Positions 51,312-63,584 of a stretch of 64,000 nucleotides of DNA are shown one piece after another. Positions within the stretch are counted from its first letter, which is position 1. Every line of letters starts with the position of its first letter. The position numbers and the translations under genes were made by a program. This DNA is from an uncultured bacterium (GTDB taxonomy: Bacteria; Patescibacteriota; Gracilibacteria; Absconditabacterales; Absconditicoccaceae), in the NCBI GenBank assembly GCA_947170225.1, contig CAMVSQ010000001.1:107282-171281 (forward strand), written 5' to 3'. The notes under the pieces are model-generated. The model was not told the DNA's origin, searched no databases, and was given only the letters and a program-made list of their open reading frames with translations.

Positions 51312-53540
51312 TTATTGAACTAATAAATTAATTTTTCATTCCAAAGCTGGTTTGTCTTCAAATTCTACTCTAGCTGAAATAGTGTATGCACCATCTTGTA
51401 AATATGTGTGTGTAGTTTCCGCACAAGATCTACCATCACATTCCAAAGTTTCTCAATTTCCAAAATTTCGATAAATCTTTTTTGGCATGCCATCTATGGT
51501 AATACTCATTGGCACATCTTCTCATACACTTGCCAACTGTGCAGGATGTTCGTCTAGCGATATAGTGATATTGGTTTCTGGTTTTTTTACATTTATGATA
51601 GTTCATGTAATTGTAAATGTCAGACCTTTTTTTGTCCTCAAGGTGACAGATGGATAGTATACTCCATTTTCATTTGTGAAATCATATTCATATGTGTGAG
51701 ATACTATAGATTCTGAAAGATTTGTATTTTTGATCCCATCCCCAAAATCTCGTGAAAAGTAAACAATTTCATCATTTGGATCATTTAATGTAGTGGTAGA
51801 GGCATCGAGCTTGACAGTAAATGGTGATGTTCAGACTGTCTGTGGAGAAATCAGTAAATTTCAGATAATTGTCTCTCTATTTATGGTAATATTGATGATT
51901 TTTTCTGTTTTGATTTGTCTGTCTATATCTGATATTTCTAGCAATAGTGACTGGTCTTTATCTTCGTCTATGGTGACTTTGAAAGAATTTGGATCTGAAA
52001 ATTGTGACGGTATTTGGAGTTCGTCTTTGAATAATTTTCTTTGAGTTGATGGCGTATCTGGGTTTATACTAGTAATATTTAGTGTCAATGTGGTAGGTAA
52101 TTGGGTTAATTCAATTTTGTCTGGATCTGCATATATATTGTTTGAATCACTTGCCGTAATGGTATAAGACACAGAAAAATCTGTTGGAACTTCTCACTGC
52201 TCTACTCTAATAGGGAAAGTATAAACATAATCTGACAATGCAGGGAAAGAAACACATACATTGTAAACTCATTCATTTCTATACTCATTTTGGAATTCTA
52301 CTGAGCTTGTATTGTCCCAAATTCCATTACATTCAGAGCTTCGTTTGATATCATAAGGTAAATTGAAGTCTTTGAACACAGATGCCGCATCAAATTTTAG
52401 TTTTACTGGATTTTTTCAGACCAGTAGGGATGAGTTTAGTGTCTGAATTTTTGTTTGTTCACTTTGGACTGATATTTCTGATGGGATTCTAATTTCCTGT
52501 AGATATGCCGCATCATACACTTTTATTTTTGGACTTTGTGATGCATCTAGGTAGTTTATCTTTAATTCTGGCTGATATGCTCACATTTGGGTATAAAAAC
52601 AAGTTCAACCAAATGTCTGTCAGTCTGCGGACAGAGGCAAATCTTGACCATTTCAGCAAGACAATACAATACTAGTGACTTTTGAAGATCACAAGTTTAC
52701 TATTTCACTTTTGTAAGCTGTAGTATTTAATGTAAATGAAACATTTATTGGAGCGATCAATTTATTGTAGTCTGATTTTGGCAAATCTACAGTAGTAAAT
52801 TTTTGGTTCTTTACGATTATTTGTGAATAAACCAATTGCTTATCTCACAAACTCTCACAATTTTCACCGTATTCGGACAATCTATTTAGCATCATGACAA
52901 GCAAAAATGCTACAAATATCATTACGATAAATGAAAGCACAGCTCAAATAAAAAACTGTCATTTCCTTTTGTTTTTGGTGGTGATGAGTCTGTTTAAATT
53001 TATCAAAAATACTCACAATCACAAAAAGAACATCAATCCAAAAAATACTATAGAAAACAGTTGTAATAAATTTACAGCTGTACATCAACTGATTCAAAAT
53101 GTGGCTAATCTATCTGGATTGTTTATCAGAGAGTAAAATATAGCCACTAATCATCACAAAAACAATAGTAATAAAATTCCACAACCAAGCATAAATTTTT
53201 TGAAAGAAAAACTTCTAGCATTGGAATTTTCTGCATTTATATTTTTGTTTACACGGATTTCCTTTTCTCATTCTATATTTGTAGACAATGCAGCCAATGT
53301 GGATTTATTTTTGGAATACAAATCGCTCAATCTTTTCATTTGTTCATCAATCTCTGCGTGCTGATCACTCGTAAGTTCATCATTTTTTGATAATTCTTTT
53401 AGTTCTCTGTACTTTTCTTGGATTTGTTGTTGCTGAGACATTAGGCTGTCTATTGTCTGCTTTGTAGTGTCTAGGGACGAATGTGGTGTCGTTCAAGTAT
53501 TTCATGGATTTGTACCTGACACAAAAAATGGATCTACCAT
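51312..53540 (-). CDS. Large membrane-anchored protein with PKD-like domains
   Basis: The 742-residue protein has a cytoplasmic coiled coil (QQQQIQEKYRELKELSKNDE, residues 38-75), two to four membrane helices (about 125-250) and a long extracellular part of beta domains. A PKD-type core VYFSRDFGDGIKN lies near residue 590. It probably displays beta domains on the cell surface while the N-terminal coiled coil stays inside. UGA use is normal. Its 3' end adjoins gatC. Confidence 0.75.
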
Positions 53541-53695
53541 AATTCTTTTTGTTTTAATAATAAAAAAAATTTATCAATTTTTTAAAAAATAACTATTTTT
53601 TGGATAAATTCAAGTGTTTTACTCTTTGTATGCAAAAAAAATTGTGGCTTGACAACTAGCATTTGGTTTTACAAGCAAAAAAAGTCCCCAAAAAT

Positions 53696-53724
53696 TTGAC
53701 AAAAAAAACTTTTTTGGATATAAT
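53696..53724 (+). promoter_or_regulatory. Promoter of the giant surface protein
   Basis: TTGACA-N17-TATAAT, 36 bp before the ATG; the one promoter with clear boxes here that has a 17-bp spacer. Confidence 0.85.
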
Positions 53725-53760
53725 TGTTTTGATGAAAGTTTTATAAATTATTTCACAATC

Positions 53761-56700
53761 ATGAAAACAAAATTTAATCACCTTGGTATACTCAGTGGAC
53801 TTGCTATTGCGTTATTTGTTATTGGGATCACTTTTGCTGATACGATAATGACCAACCTGGATAGCCGCTATTTGGAAAATGTAGATGCAAGTAGCGAAAG
53901 TTATTCACAAGTGACATATCCACAATGATGAGACAATGGATATTTTATCTGGTGATCCACTGTGGATTGAGATTTTAGTGTGACGATGGATTGAGTAAAA
54001 AATCCTTTGGTTTGTTTGGAACAAATTCGTGGATATTATTTCAATCCTGCACGATGAGAAACAATTTTACCTTTGGATGAAAAAACACTTGATGAAGTCA
54101 TCGTGAAATGAGAGTCATGATATGATGAAATAAGTATGGAATGAGGATTGTATACCACATGTTTTTCTACAGTAAAGGGGAATACTGTAGACCCAGATGC
54201 CATTTTTGGGTATGTGAAATATACTAATCCATCGCAAACCAACACAATATGGGCATGAGTTTCGTGAATTGATACAGAAAATATTGAATTTACTGAAACA
54301 TTATTTTTGGTTGGCGGATGAGAATGAAGCGATATATCTGCTTCTGGATGGATATGGGATAGTGTTTCAGAAAAATGAAATGTATGATACAATGAAAATT
54401 GAGATTACTCACAAATTAGAGTACGCATCCGTTGAGATTTGGAAGTTTTGGATGCAAAATATAGTGATGGAAAGTGGACAACAGACCAAACTTCACTAGA
54501 TATAAAACTTTCTGGTGTGACATGATACAACTGGATATTGGAGTGAGATATAGATTGATGAGCTATGAAAGGATCTTTTGATTCTAATTTTGAAACTGTG
54601 CAAGTAAATTTGGCTGAAACAGCTGGAGAAAAGACAATAAAATATTCATTGGAAGTTGAACCTAGAGCTATGAATGCAGAAAAAAGAGTCGTTTGGAATG
54701 ATAGCTACAATATATTATTGAAATGAAACGATGGATGATCTGGTAATGAAGGTGGAAATTGAGATAGTGGAGAAGTAGATGATAACTGAGAAGTAAGACC
54801 TACACAAAAGCCAGAAATAAAAATAATATGACCAAGCTCAGATTGGGCGATGAGCAAAACTGTAGAGGCAATTGCTGAAAATGAACCTACCTTGTTTCAG
54901 TATGCCATAACTACTGCCAATATTTGTGACAGTAGTTTGTCTTTTAGTAATTACACAGCCCAAGAACAGATACATTTTACATGAGAATCTGATAATGGTA
55001 AGTATGTATGTTTTCTAGCAAAAAATGAAGTTGGAGAAACATTCAAAATCTCAAATATGATAGAAAAAATTGATAGAACTCGTCCTGTATGTGGAGAGCG
55101 AGTTTATTCTACAAATCCAAGCAACTGGACAAATGGACCAATAATCGTATCTCTGTCTGGTTCTTATGATACATGAGCATGAATACTGTCTGTATGAAGT
55201 CCTTGTAGTATCAGTAGTAATACGACTTGTAGTATCACTATCAGCGATAATGTATGATTGGCACAAGAATGTGTTTCAGATATGATTCACCCAAATATAG
55301 ATACACAAGCGCCTATAGTATCTTTTGACAAAGAAAGTGGAGAAGAAAATACTTCTCACAGCGTGGTAGTGACTGTTTCTGATAGTCCTGCGTGACTACC
55401 TGCAAATCAAAAAATAAAATACAGATGGCAAACAAGCTCAACATGTAGTACAACAAATAGTGATTATACAGAAAAAGCATTGAGTCCGACAAGTGAATGA
55501 ACAAATAGTGCAAGCGCTAGCGTCACTACACCATGACTAGACAATGGAAGTTATTATCTGTGTATACTATGAGCAAGTGTATCAGATAGAGCATGAAATA
55601 CAAATGCAACTACTAAAACAGTCTGAAGATTTGTAGTAAATAACGAACACGGAGCAGCTACAGGAAATAATAATCCAAGTGGTACTTTGGTTGCTTTTGG
55701 TACTAATACGGTATATAGCAATTGGACTACTACCAATACTATTGATCTAGTTTGGTATCAAGGAGCTACATGAGGATATATGTTTAGCAATACAAACAAT
55801 ACTGGATCTATTGATCCAAGCATGTGATATACGCCTGTAAATTCAAACTCTACGACTATAACTATATCTGATCAATCACAAAATTATAAATATGTATGTG
55901 CTTTTGGACAATCTGGAAGCACTGTACAGACTATATGTTCTGATTATCAGATCAAAATTGATCGTACTGAGCCAAATATTTCTTTGCAATATCCTAGCAA
56001 TGGAGATAGATTTGCAAAAAATTCATCTATAGTATTAAATTGGAATGGATCTGACAGTGAGTCTGGAATTTCTGGATATGTTTTGAACATAATTTCTCCA
56101 AATTCCAATTTGACTTATGATCTTGCAGCTGGAAATACTACAAAACAAATAACAATTAATGAAGTATGAAATCGATACTGGTCTGTAAAAGTCTGTGATA
56201 AAGTTGGGCTTTGTACCACATCTAGTAGTCATAACTTCTCTGTTTATGACAACGCATCTGGAGGAAATATTGTGGGTTCGTGATTTTACGCTATTAGTCC
56301 TACACTAGGAACACAAATTAATGTGTGAAATGATGTAGTACTCAAATGGAACCACGGAACAAACAAAAGTGGATATGTTTGGGAAGTAAAAAAAGCTAAT
56401 TGAGACACTGTAGTCACATGACAAACAAATGGAAATACGGTGACAGTAAGCAATACATATTTTAGAGCAGGAAGTTATTCTTGGTCTGTAAAAGATGTAT
56501 ATACAGAAGACATCGAAGAAATTCAATTATTTTATATAGTAAATAGTTCATCATTACCAGATCTCAAAGCTGATAGATTTGAATTTGATGAAATTGAATA
56601 TGCAGATTTGGATGAATATTATAGTTCAAACAGAATTACTATTGATTGATTGAGTGATGGTCGATATACTTTGGTATCTTTGAAAGATGGAAAATGAGCA

Positions 56701-57681
56701 CTATATATCAACAAAAAATTTGTCTGAAGTACTGGAATTGTCCAAAACTGAGACAGAGTGCATGTAGAACTAAAAGCTAGTGACAAATATGACAAAACTG
56801 TATCTACTACTTTGTATGTGGGTATAGGAAACAATACTGTATCTAGTGAATTTAAAGTAACCACCAAAGATGGTATCAACTGATGGGACAGTTCATCTCT
56901 GACTCCTTTGCAAAAATTGTGGTGAATATCCTTCATAGACAATTTGGTAGAAATGTACAAATATGATGAAGAAAAATTGGCTACATTTTTGTCTACATTT
57001 ATGCAAGTATTGCAAGATAAATCTGACTACTATGCGCAAGAAATAGCAGATGCAGAAAATGATGGAGATGAAGATCTGGTAAAAGAATACAAGACATATA
57101 AACAGGCTGTAGATTTCTTGTATACTACTGCGAAATACCGTCTAAATAATTTAGAATTGGAGGACTACAGAATATATATAGCTCCAAATGGAAAGCAATA
57201 TGTGGTAAAATATGATTATGACAGATTGGCTTATACATCTCCTGACTTTGCTCGTGCAAAATATTTCCCTACTTGGGAATTGTTTGTAAATCATATTGAT
57301 TTAAACAATCCTGCAGCTGGAAAATGGTGAATTTTGGGAAATGTGATAACTACTCACAATGGAAAAAGTTATACTATCTATGAAACAAAATGAAAATGGA
57401 CATCTAGCAATTTTAAAGTAGCAAAATATTTTGATACAAAAGAAGATATTATAAACCATATTTTGGCAAATAATCCTGCTTCAAATTGGGATCACAGAGT
57501 GGATACAAATTTTGATCAAGTAAGCTACACAGCACCAAATGGAAAAGTGTACAAAATATTTAAAACTAGTAGCAAATGAAACAATCCAGACATGTATTCT
57601 TCATACAACTTTGTAGATGCTAAATACTTTACAAGTTTGGATGCAATAAAAAAATATATATCAGAAAATAACAAAAGATAG
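53761..57681 (+). CDS. Giant secreted surface protein with Ig-like domains and C-terminal repeats
   Basis: The 1306-residue protein has a signal peptide (LGILSGLAIALFVIGITFA). Several Ig/fibronectin-type beta domains follow (for example SIVLNWNGSDSESGISGYVL near residue 755 and NDVVLKWNHGTNKSGYVWEV near 860). The last 240 residues carry three related units built around APNGKxY and AKYF-T...HI-NNPA. A UGA-rich Gly/Asn/Asp linker is near residue 330. Likely an adhesin or attachment fibre; no catalytic motif seen. Confidence 0.8.
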
Positions 57682-57694
57682 AATAATTGCTAGC

Positions 57695-57765
57695 CACGAA
57701 TCGGGGAAAATCAGCAGTTTGCGGTCGGCAGTTGGAAACTGTTAGCTAGTGGCTAACCACGATTT
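57695..57765. repeat. Divergent interspersed repeat over a stop codon
   Basis: GCTAGCCACGAATC and its relatives GTTAGCTAGTGGCTAACCACGATT form an imperfect dyad related to the GACTAG repeats. It lies in the gap of two converging genes and supplies the TAG of the minus-strand one. Confidence 0.5.
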
Positions 57766-58666
57766 CTCGTTTTCACTTTGGCAGAGAATTTCACAAAATT
57801 CGTGGATTGAGTTGTTTTATCTCTTTGTATGAATATTTGTTTTTTCTACACCATTTGATCAAATTTTTGGTTTCGGATACTGAAACGGTTTTTGTATCCA
57901 AAGGTTTGTAGCTAATCAATTTTTGGACATTTGTAAATTGATCCATGTTTTGGAAAGCATAACTATATCACATAATTTTGTAATAGTTGTCTAGAATGCT
58001 TTTTTGAAAATAAATATTGTCAAAAGATTTTTCTCATTGCTGCTTTATCTGCTCATCGAGTTTGTCTGTTCACATAAAATAAGCAACTAGTACCAATCTC
58101 CAATCTCAATATTTTTTGTATAAAGATGTGAGATACTGTGCAAATGCTTGGGATGATTTGCTTACATTTAGCCTTTCATCGACTTCTCTAGAAATCGTGA
58201 GTCAGTAATCATTTCGCAATTTTTCGTCCAATGATCGATATGGTAGCTCAAAATCTCATAAAATAGCTATATAGCTAAAATCTACTGGAACTTTTTGAGA
58301 TAAAAAAATATCTTGTATTTGTGTTAGGTGGTACTGCGACATACTGTATGTGTAGGAAATATCCTTTTCGATTGATTTTATTGCTTTGGATAGATCAACA
58401 CTTTCTGTAGGCTGAAATTTGGTAGCATCTATCTCTGATCACAAAAATGAAAAAATATCGCTATCCTCATCTTCCAATCATAAATTTTCCACAATAGAAT
58501 CCATAGAGTCTACTTTTGATTTTTTGTGTGGGAGGATAAACTGCACTATCAAAAATATTACAAAAAATCACAATATGACATATCTGACTGTCATATTTTT
58601 GTCAGCATAGTAATTTTTTACCTTACCCTTTACTGTTTCTATGATTTTTGGATCGGTTTTTTCCAT
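57746..58666 (-). CDS. Degenerate MltD-like lytic transglycosylase-fold protein
   Basis: The 306-residue protein has one membrane helix (about residues 25-45), then a lysozyme-like region: VDERLNVSKSSQAFAQYLTSLYKKYGDWRLVLVAYFMG aligns in order with MltD (split here around residues 175-215), and KKNKYSYKEIKQLNPRI resembles the following conserved segment. Where MltD has the catalytic Glu (IVES), this protein reads ILGD with a UGA-coded Gly, so it may bind but not cut peptidoglycan. Its stop codon is in a repeat. Confidence 0.65.
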
Positions 58667-58962
58667 GTTTATGATTTATAAATATAAACTGATTTAATTT
58701 TACATATATCATACAATATTTCAAGCTGGAAATTTATTTTGAAAAATTTGGATTTTTTGAAAATAATATTGAAAATTTGTGGCAAATTTTTATAAGGTAG
58801 TTTCTACGCATTTATTGTATAACCGTATTCAAAATTTGTCGAGAGAATCGTTGAAAATCTTTGGATATTGTGCTTTATGATAAAAATGTAGATGTTTCTT
58901 TGCATTTTTTTTGATTCTGGATAAAATTAGATTAGTCATTTTATATAATAATAGAAATAAAA
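58667..58962. other. Intergenic region upstream of pflB
   Basis: The 296-bp AT-rich gap separates divergent genes. A TATAAT at 58944-58949 lies 13 bp ahead of the pflB ATG, without a good -35 box, which could mean activator dependence. I see no clear FNR, Rex or riboswitch element. Confidence 0.4.
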
Positions 58963-61152
58963 ATGAGTATTGATGTAAAAAGTTTTGTTTACAAAAACAT
59001 TATCCCTTATGAGGGAGATGCTTCATTTTTGGTTTGACCTACAGAAAAAACCCAAAAAGTTTGGGAAGCTTGTAAAGTAGCTTTGAAAAAAGAGAGAGAT
59101 AACGGAGGATGTTTGGATGTGGATGTGGTAAATATTGCTAGTATCACTAGCCACAATCCATGATATATTGACAAAGATAATGAAGTAATTTTTGGATTGC
59201 AAACTGATGAATTGCTGAAAAGATCTATCAAACCTTTTGGATGAATCCGTTTGGTAGAAAAAGCTGTGGAAGAAAAATGAAAAACTTTGGATCCAAAAGT
59301 AGTTGAAATATTTGAATATGCAAAAAACCACAATGATGCAGTATTTGATGCATATGACGAGGAAATCAAAAAATTTAGATCAAACCATTTGGTGACAGGA
59401 CTACCTGACAACTATGCTAGAGGTAGAATTATTTGAGATTACAGGAGATTGGCACTTTATGGTACAGACTATTTGATACAAGAAAAAGAAAACGACAAAG
59501 CTATGATTTGATGAGAAATGGATGAAGATAAAGTAAGACTTAGAGAAGAAGTGCAAAATCAAATTAGAGCCTTGAAAGATATTGCAAAAATGGCTGCTGG
59601 ATATGGATTTGATGTAACGAAACCAGCTACAAATGCCAAAGAAGCTGTACAACGAGTATATTTTGCATATTTGGCTGCTGTAAAAGAGCAAGATGGAGCG
59701 GCAATGTCTCTTGGAAATGTGTCATCATTTTTGGATATATTTATTGAAAAAGATTTGAAAGACGGAATTTTGACAGAAGAAACTGCACAAGAATTGATTG
59801 ATCAATTTGTAATTAAATTGAGAATGGTAAGACACTTGAGACCCGCAAGCTATGATGAAGTTTTTGGCGGAGATCCTACTTGGGTGACCGAGTCTATCTG
59901 ATGAGAATTAAATGACTGAAGGACAAAAGTGACAAGAACTTCGTTTAGATTTTTGCAGACATTATACAATCTTTGACCTGCACCAGAGCCAAATTTGACA
60001 GTATTATGGTCTGATAAATTACCAGAATGATTCAAAAAATTCTGTGCACAGGTTTCAATTGATACATCATCAATACAATACGAAAATGATGATCTAATGA
60101 GACCTCTGAGATGAAGCGATGATTATGGTATTGCGTGCTGTGTATCATACCAAGAAATATGAAAGAGAATTCAGCATTTTGGAGCTAGATGTAATCTGGG
60201 AAAAACATTGCTTTTGGCTATAAATGGATGAAAAGATGAAGTTCATGGAACTCAAATGATTGATTCTATACCAGAGCTGAAACACAGAGATGTACTGGAT
60301 TATGATGAAGTTGTGGCAAATTTCAAAATTGCTATGCAAGAAGTGGCTAGAGTTTATGCCAAAGCTATGTACATCATCCACTATATGCACGATAAATATT
60401 ACTACGAGAGAGCTCAAATGGCTTTTGTAGATACTCATCATGGTATAGATATTGCTTATGGTTTGGCTGGAATATCAATCGTAGCAGATAGTCTTTCAGC
60501 TATCAAATATGCAAAAGTAAAACCAATCCGAGATGAAAGATGAATCGCTGTAGATTACGAAATTGAGTGAGAATTTCCAATGTACGGAAATGATGATGAT
60601 AGAGTTGATAATATTGCAAAAGAAATGGCTGAATATTTGTTTGAACAGCTGAAAACACACAAAGCATACAAAAATGCAAATCCTACTCTATCGCTTTTGA
60701 CTATCACATCAAATGTGATGTATGGAAACAATACTGGAGCAACTCCAGATGGTAGAAAAGCTGGTGAAGCTTTTGCTCCATGAGCAAATCCAATGCACTG
60801 CCGCGATCATTCGTGAGCTATAGCTTCTCTGGATTCTGTAGCTAAACTGGATTATGAATATGCACAAGATGGTATATCAAATACTTTTTCTATAGTGCCA
60901 AAAACATTGGGAGCAGACAAAGAAGAACAAGTAAATAATTTGGAATGATTATTGACTGGTTATTTCAAAAAATGAGCACACCATTTAAATGTAAATGTAT
61001 TAAATAGAGAATTACTTCAAGATGCATACGAGCATCCAGAAAATTATCCACAATTGACGATCAGAGTTTCTTGATATGCTGTAAACTTCACAAGATTATC
61101 AAAAGCTCATCAATTGGAGGTAATCGCTCGTACATTCCACGAGAGTATGTAA
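58963..61152 (+). CDS. pflB: Pyruvate formate-lyase (formate C-acetyltransferase)
   Basis: The 729-residue glycyl-radical enzyme converts pyruvate and CoA to acetyl-CoA and formate. The paired active-site cysteines are at 392-393 (GIACCVS) and the radical loop RVSGYAVNF at 701-709. The radical-bearing Gly 704 is encoded by UGA (61072-61074). Substrate-binding regions SDKLPEGFKKFCA and [21 protein letters not shown] are present. The activase follows two genes later. Confidence 0.97.
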
Positions 61153-61243
61153 AATCACCCCAACCACTCCTTGAAAAGGAGGGGCTTATCCAAATAAATA
61201 ATCTCCCATTCTTTTTCAAAGAAGGGGTCGGAGGATGATTTAA
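61153..61243. repeat. Palindromic repeat (ACTCCTTGAAAAGGAG type)
   Basis: AATCACCCC...CTCCTTGAAAAGGAGGGG with inverted CCCATTCTTTTTCAAAGAAGGGG...GATGATT. It resembles the inner palindrome of the composite repeat at 8763-8804. Confidence 0.72.
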
Positions 61244-61273
61244 ATATACTATTTTAGCTTTTAGCATGTAAAT

Positions 61274-61816
61274 ATGATCAACAAAATGTCCAATGAAGAA
61301 ACAAAAGAAATAAATGCTAAATTACAGATAAGAGAAGTCGAAGAAAAGGATATGGAAGATATTTGTGGCATACATGCTAGGTGTTGGAAAGAAAATTTTA
61401 AATGAATCATTGATCAAAAGCATTTAGACAACTTTGGTAGAGATCCTAAAAAATGGCGAGAATCTATTTGTGAAAAAGATTCATCTACTTATTCTATGTT
61501 TATTTATAATAAATGATGAGATGTCGTATGATTCATAGATTGATGAATTTGAGAAAAGAAGGAATTTGATTTTGAAATTTATGGATTTTATGTAAATCCA
61601 GACTTTCAAAGAGAATGAGTTTGAGGAAAATTGTGGGAATATTTGCTAGATAGTAAAAAATTTAAAGATAAAAAGAGCTTTTATTTACGGACATTGAAAG
61701 ACAATATTGTTTGATGAAATTTTTATAAGAAAATGTGATGAAAAATAGTAGATGAAATAAAAAAAGATATTGGAGGAAAAAAATATGATCTAGTCTGTTA
61801 CGCTCGGCAAAGATAA
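61274..61816 (+). CDS. GNAT-family acetyltransferase
   Basis: The 180-residue protein has the GNAT order: QIREVEEKDMEDICGIHARC, strand VVGFIDGG, YGFYVNPDFQREGVGGKLWEYLL (motif A with the acetyl-CoA loop Q-x-x-G-x-G, UGA-coded) and the end NIVGGNFYKKMGGKIV. It lies between pflB and pflA. Substrate unknown. Confidence 0.85.
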
Positions 61817-61843
61817 AAATTTAAATTGTAAATTATATATTAT

Positions 61844-62569
61844 ATGCTAAAAGTTCATTCAGTGGAAAGTTTCTGAACGCATGACTGACCATGAATTAGA
61901 TTTGTGGTTTTTTTGCAGTGATGTGTTTTTAAATGTATCTACTGTGAAAACGCTGATACAATCCCTATGGAATGAGGAAAAGAAATGAGTACAGACGAAC
62001 TATTTGAACGCGTAAAAAAAACTGTGCCATATTTTGGAGAAACATGATGATGTACAATTTCTGGATGAGAGCCGACACTGCAAGCAAAAGAATTGATCCC
62101 ACTTTTTAAAAAATTGCACGAAGAAGGGATAAATACATGCTTGGATACAAATGGGTGGATCTGGAATGATGATGTAAAAGAATTGGTAGAACATACTGAC
62201 ATATTTTTGCTTGATATCAAACATATTGATCCAGAATGGCACAAAAAAATTACATGACAAGACAATGCTCCAGTCTTGAGATTTTTGGATTATCTGGAAT
62301 CAAAAGGGAAAAGAGTCTGGCTAAGGCATGTTTTAGTGCCTGGATATTCAGATCAAATGAAGTATTTTGAAGAGATGGGAAAGAGGTTTGGAAATTATAA
62401 ATGTGTAGAAAGGATGGAAATTTTGCCGTATCATAGATTGGGAGAATATAAGTGGAAAGCTTTGGGGTGGAAATATCCGCTGGATGGAGTTCTTCCTCCT
62501 TCAAATGAGGTCGTAGATCAAGCAAAAAAGATTTTGGAAAAATATTTTGATAAAGTGATGGTGAGGTAA
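61844..62569 (+). CDS. pflA: Pyruvate formate-lyase activating enzyme
   Basis: The 241-residue radical SAM enzyme installs the glycyl radical in PflB. The iron-sulfur motif CVFKCIYC is near residues 28-35, followed by the SAM-binding TGGCTISGGEPTLQ near 63-76, where several glycines are UGA. Start MLKVHSVESFGTHDGPG agrees with the family. Pairing with pflB confirms the pathway. Confidence 0.95.
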
Positions 62570-62612
62570 ATAAATTGAGATAATAGAGTTGCAGTTTATT
62601 CTCTGTATAAAA

Positions 62613-63119
62613 ATGCAAGAAATTATTTTGAAATGATATAGACAAAATGTTTTGGCTGTGATATTTAATGCAAAATGACAAGTTTTTGTGTGACAAAATA
62701 AATGATGGTGACAAGATCGGACATTTGTCAAATGATGAATAGAAAAATGAGAATCTAAAAAAAATGCACTATATAGGGAAATATTTGAAGAAACTTGATT
62801 GAGAGAAAGCTCTCTGGAAATAATATATGAATATAAAAATGCTTTTAAAAAAGATTTTTCTCAAGAGGAAATACAATGGAAAATAAAGAATAAAAATGAA
62901 TATTTTAAATGAAAAGAAGATCATATTTTTGTAGTTTCATACAATGGTCTATGAACGATAGATCTTGGGACAACTGATGAATTGATTGATTACAAATGGG
63001 TTGATATTGATGAAATATGATCATATATAAAAAATAAAAAGCTGTTATCTTTGCTTGATTTGTGTTTTTTGAAAAAACTGATTAAAAGAGAAATTTTGAA
63101 AAAAATGAAATATAAATAA
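62613..63119 (+). CDS. RppH/Ap4A-type Nudix hydrolase
   Basis: The 168-residue protein begins LKGYRQNVLAVIFNAKGQVF and has a full Nudix box (G-x5-E-x7-REIFEETG) around residues 45-67. FRQNV and KWQDR-like context with TFVKGG suggests RppH-type 5'-end RNA or dinucleoside polyphosphate hydrolysis. UGA glycines are in the box. Confidence 0.85.
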
Positions 63120-63124
63120 AAATT

Positions 63125-63514
63125 TTATACCAATCCTTTGATGTGTAAAGATTCGATAATTTCAGTTTGATTAAATGCAATTTCTAATCACTTTATTTCA
63201 TCGTACGAATATCGTTTAGCTTCTGTTTCTGGGATTAATACTCATTCTGCCTTACCAATATAAAGGTGATTTATGCTCCGTGTATTTTGTGATGTATATC
63301 CAGTAAATGAATATTTGTCAAATGATACTAAATTCAATCAAGTCTCTTCTTTGACCTCTCTAACTACAGCTTCATCCAAAGATTCTCATTCTTCAAGTTT
63401 TCCACCTGGGAAACCCCAAGCATTTGGAAAAAGTTTCTTATCACTTGCTCTTTTTACAAGTAATATTCTCTTGTTATCATCAATAATAATTGCTCCTGCT
63501 GTAATTAATTGCAT
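63125..63514 (-). CDS. MutT-type Nudix hydrolase
   Basis: The 129-residue protein begins MQLITAGAIIIDDNKRILLV with WGFPGGKLEEGESLDEAVVR leading into EVKEETG, a perfect Nudix box. Its size and N terminus match MutT-like pyrophosphohydrolases. It converges on the preceding gene with 5 bp between stops. Confidence 0.87.
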
Positions 63515-63584
63515 ATAAATTTGATTTATTGGTAAAAATATTTAGTATTTTGTAGTATTTATAATGTATTATTATCTTATAAAT

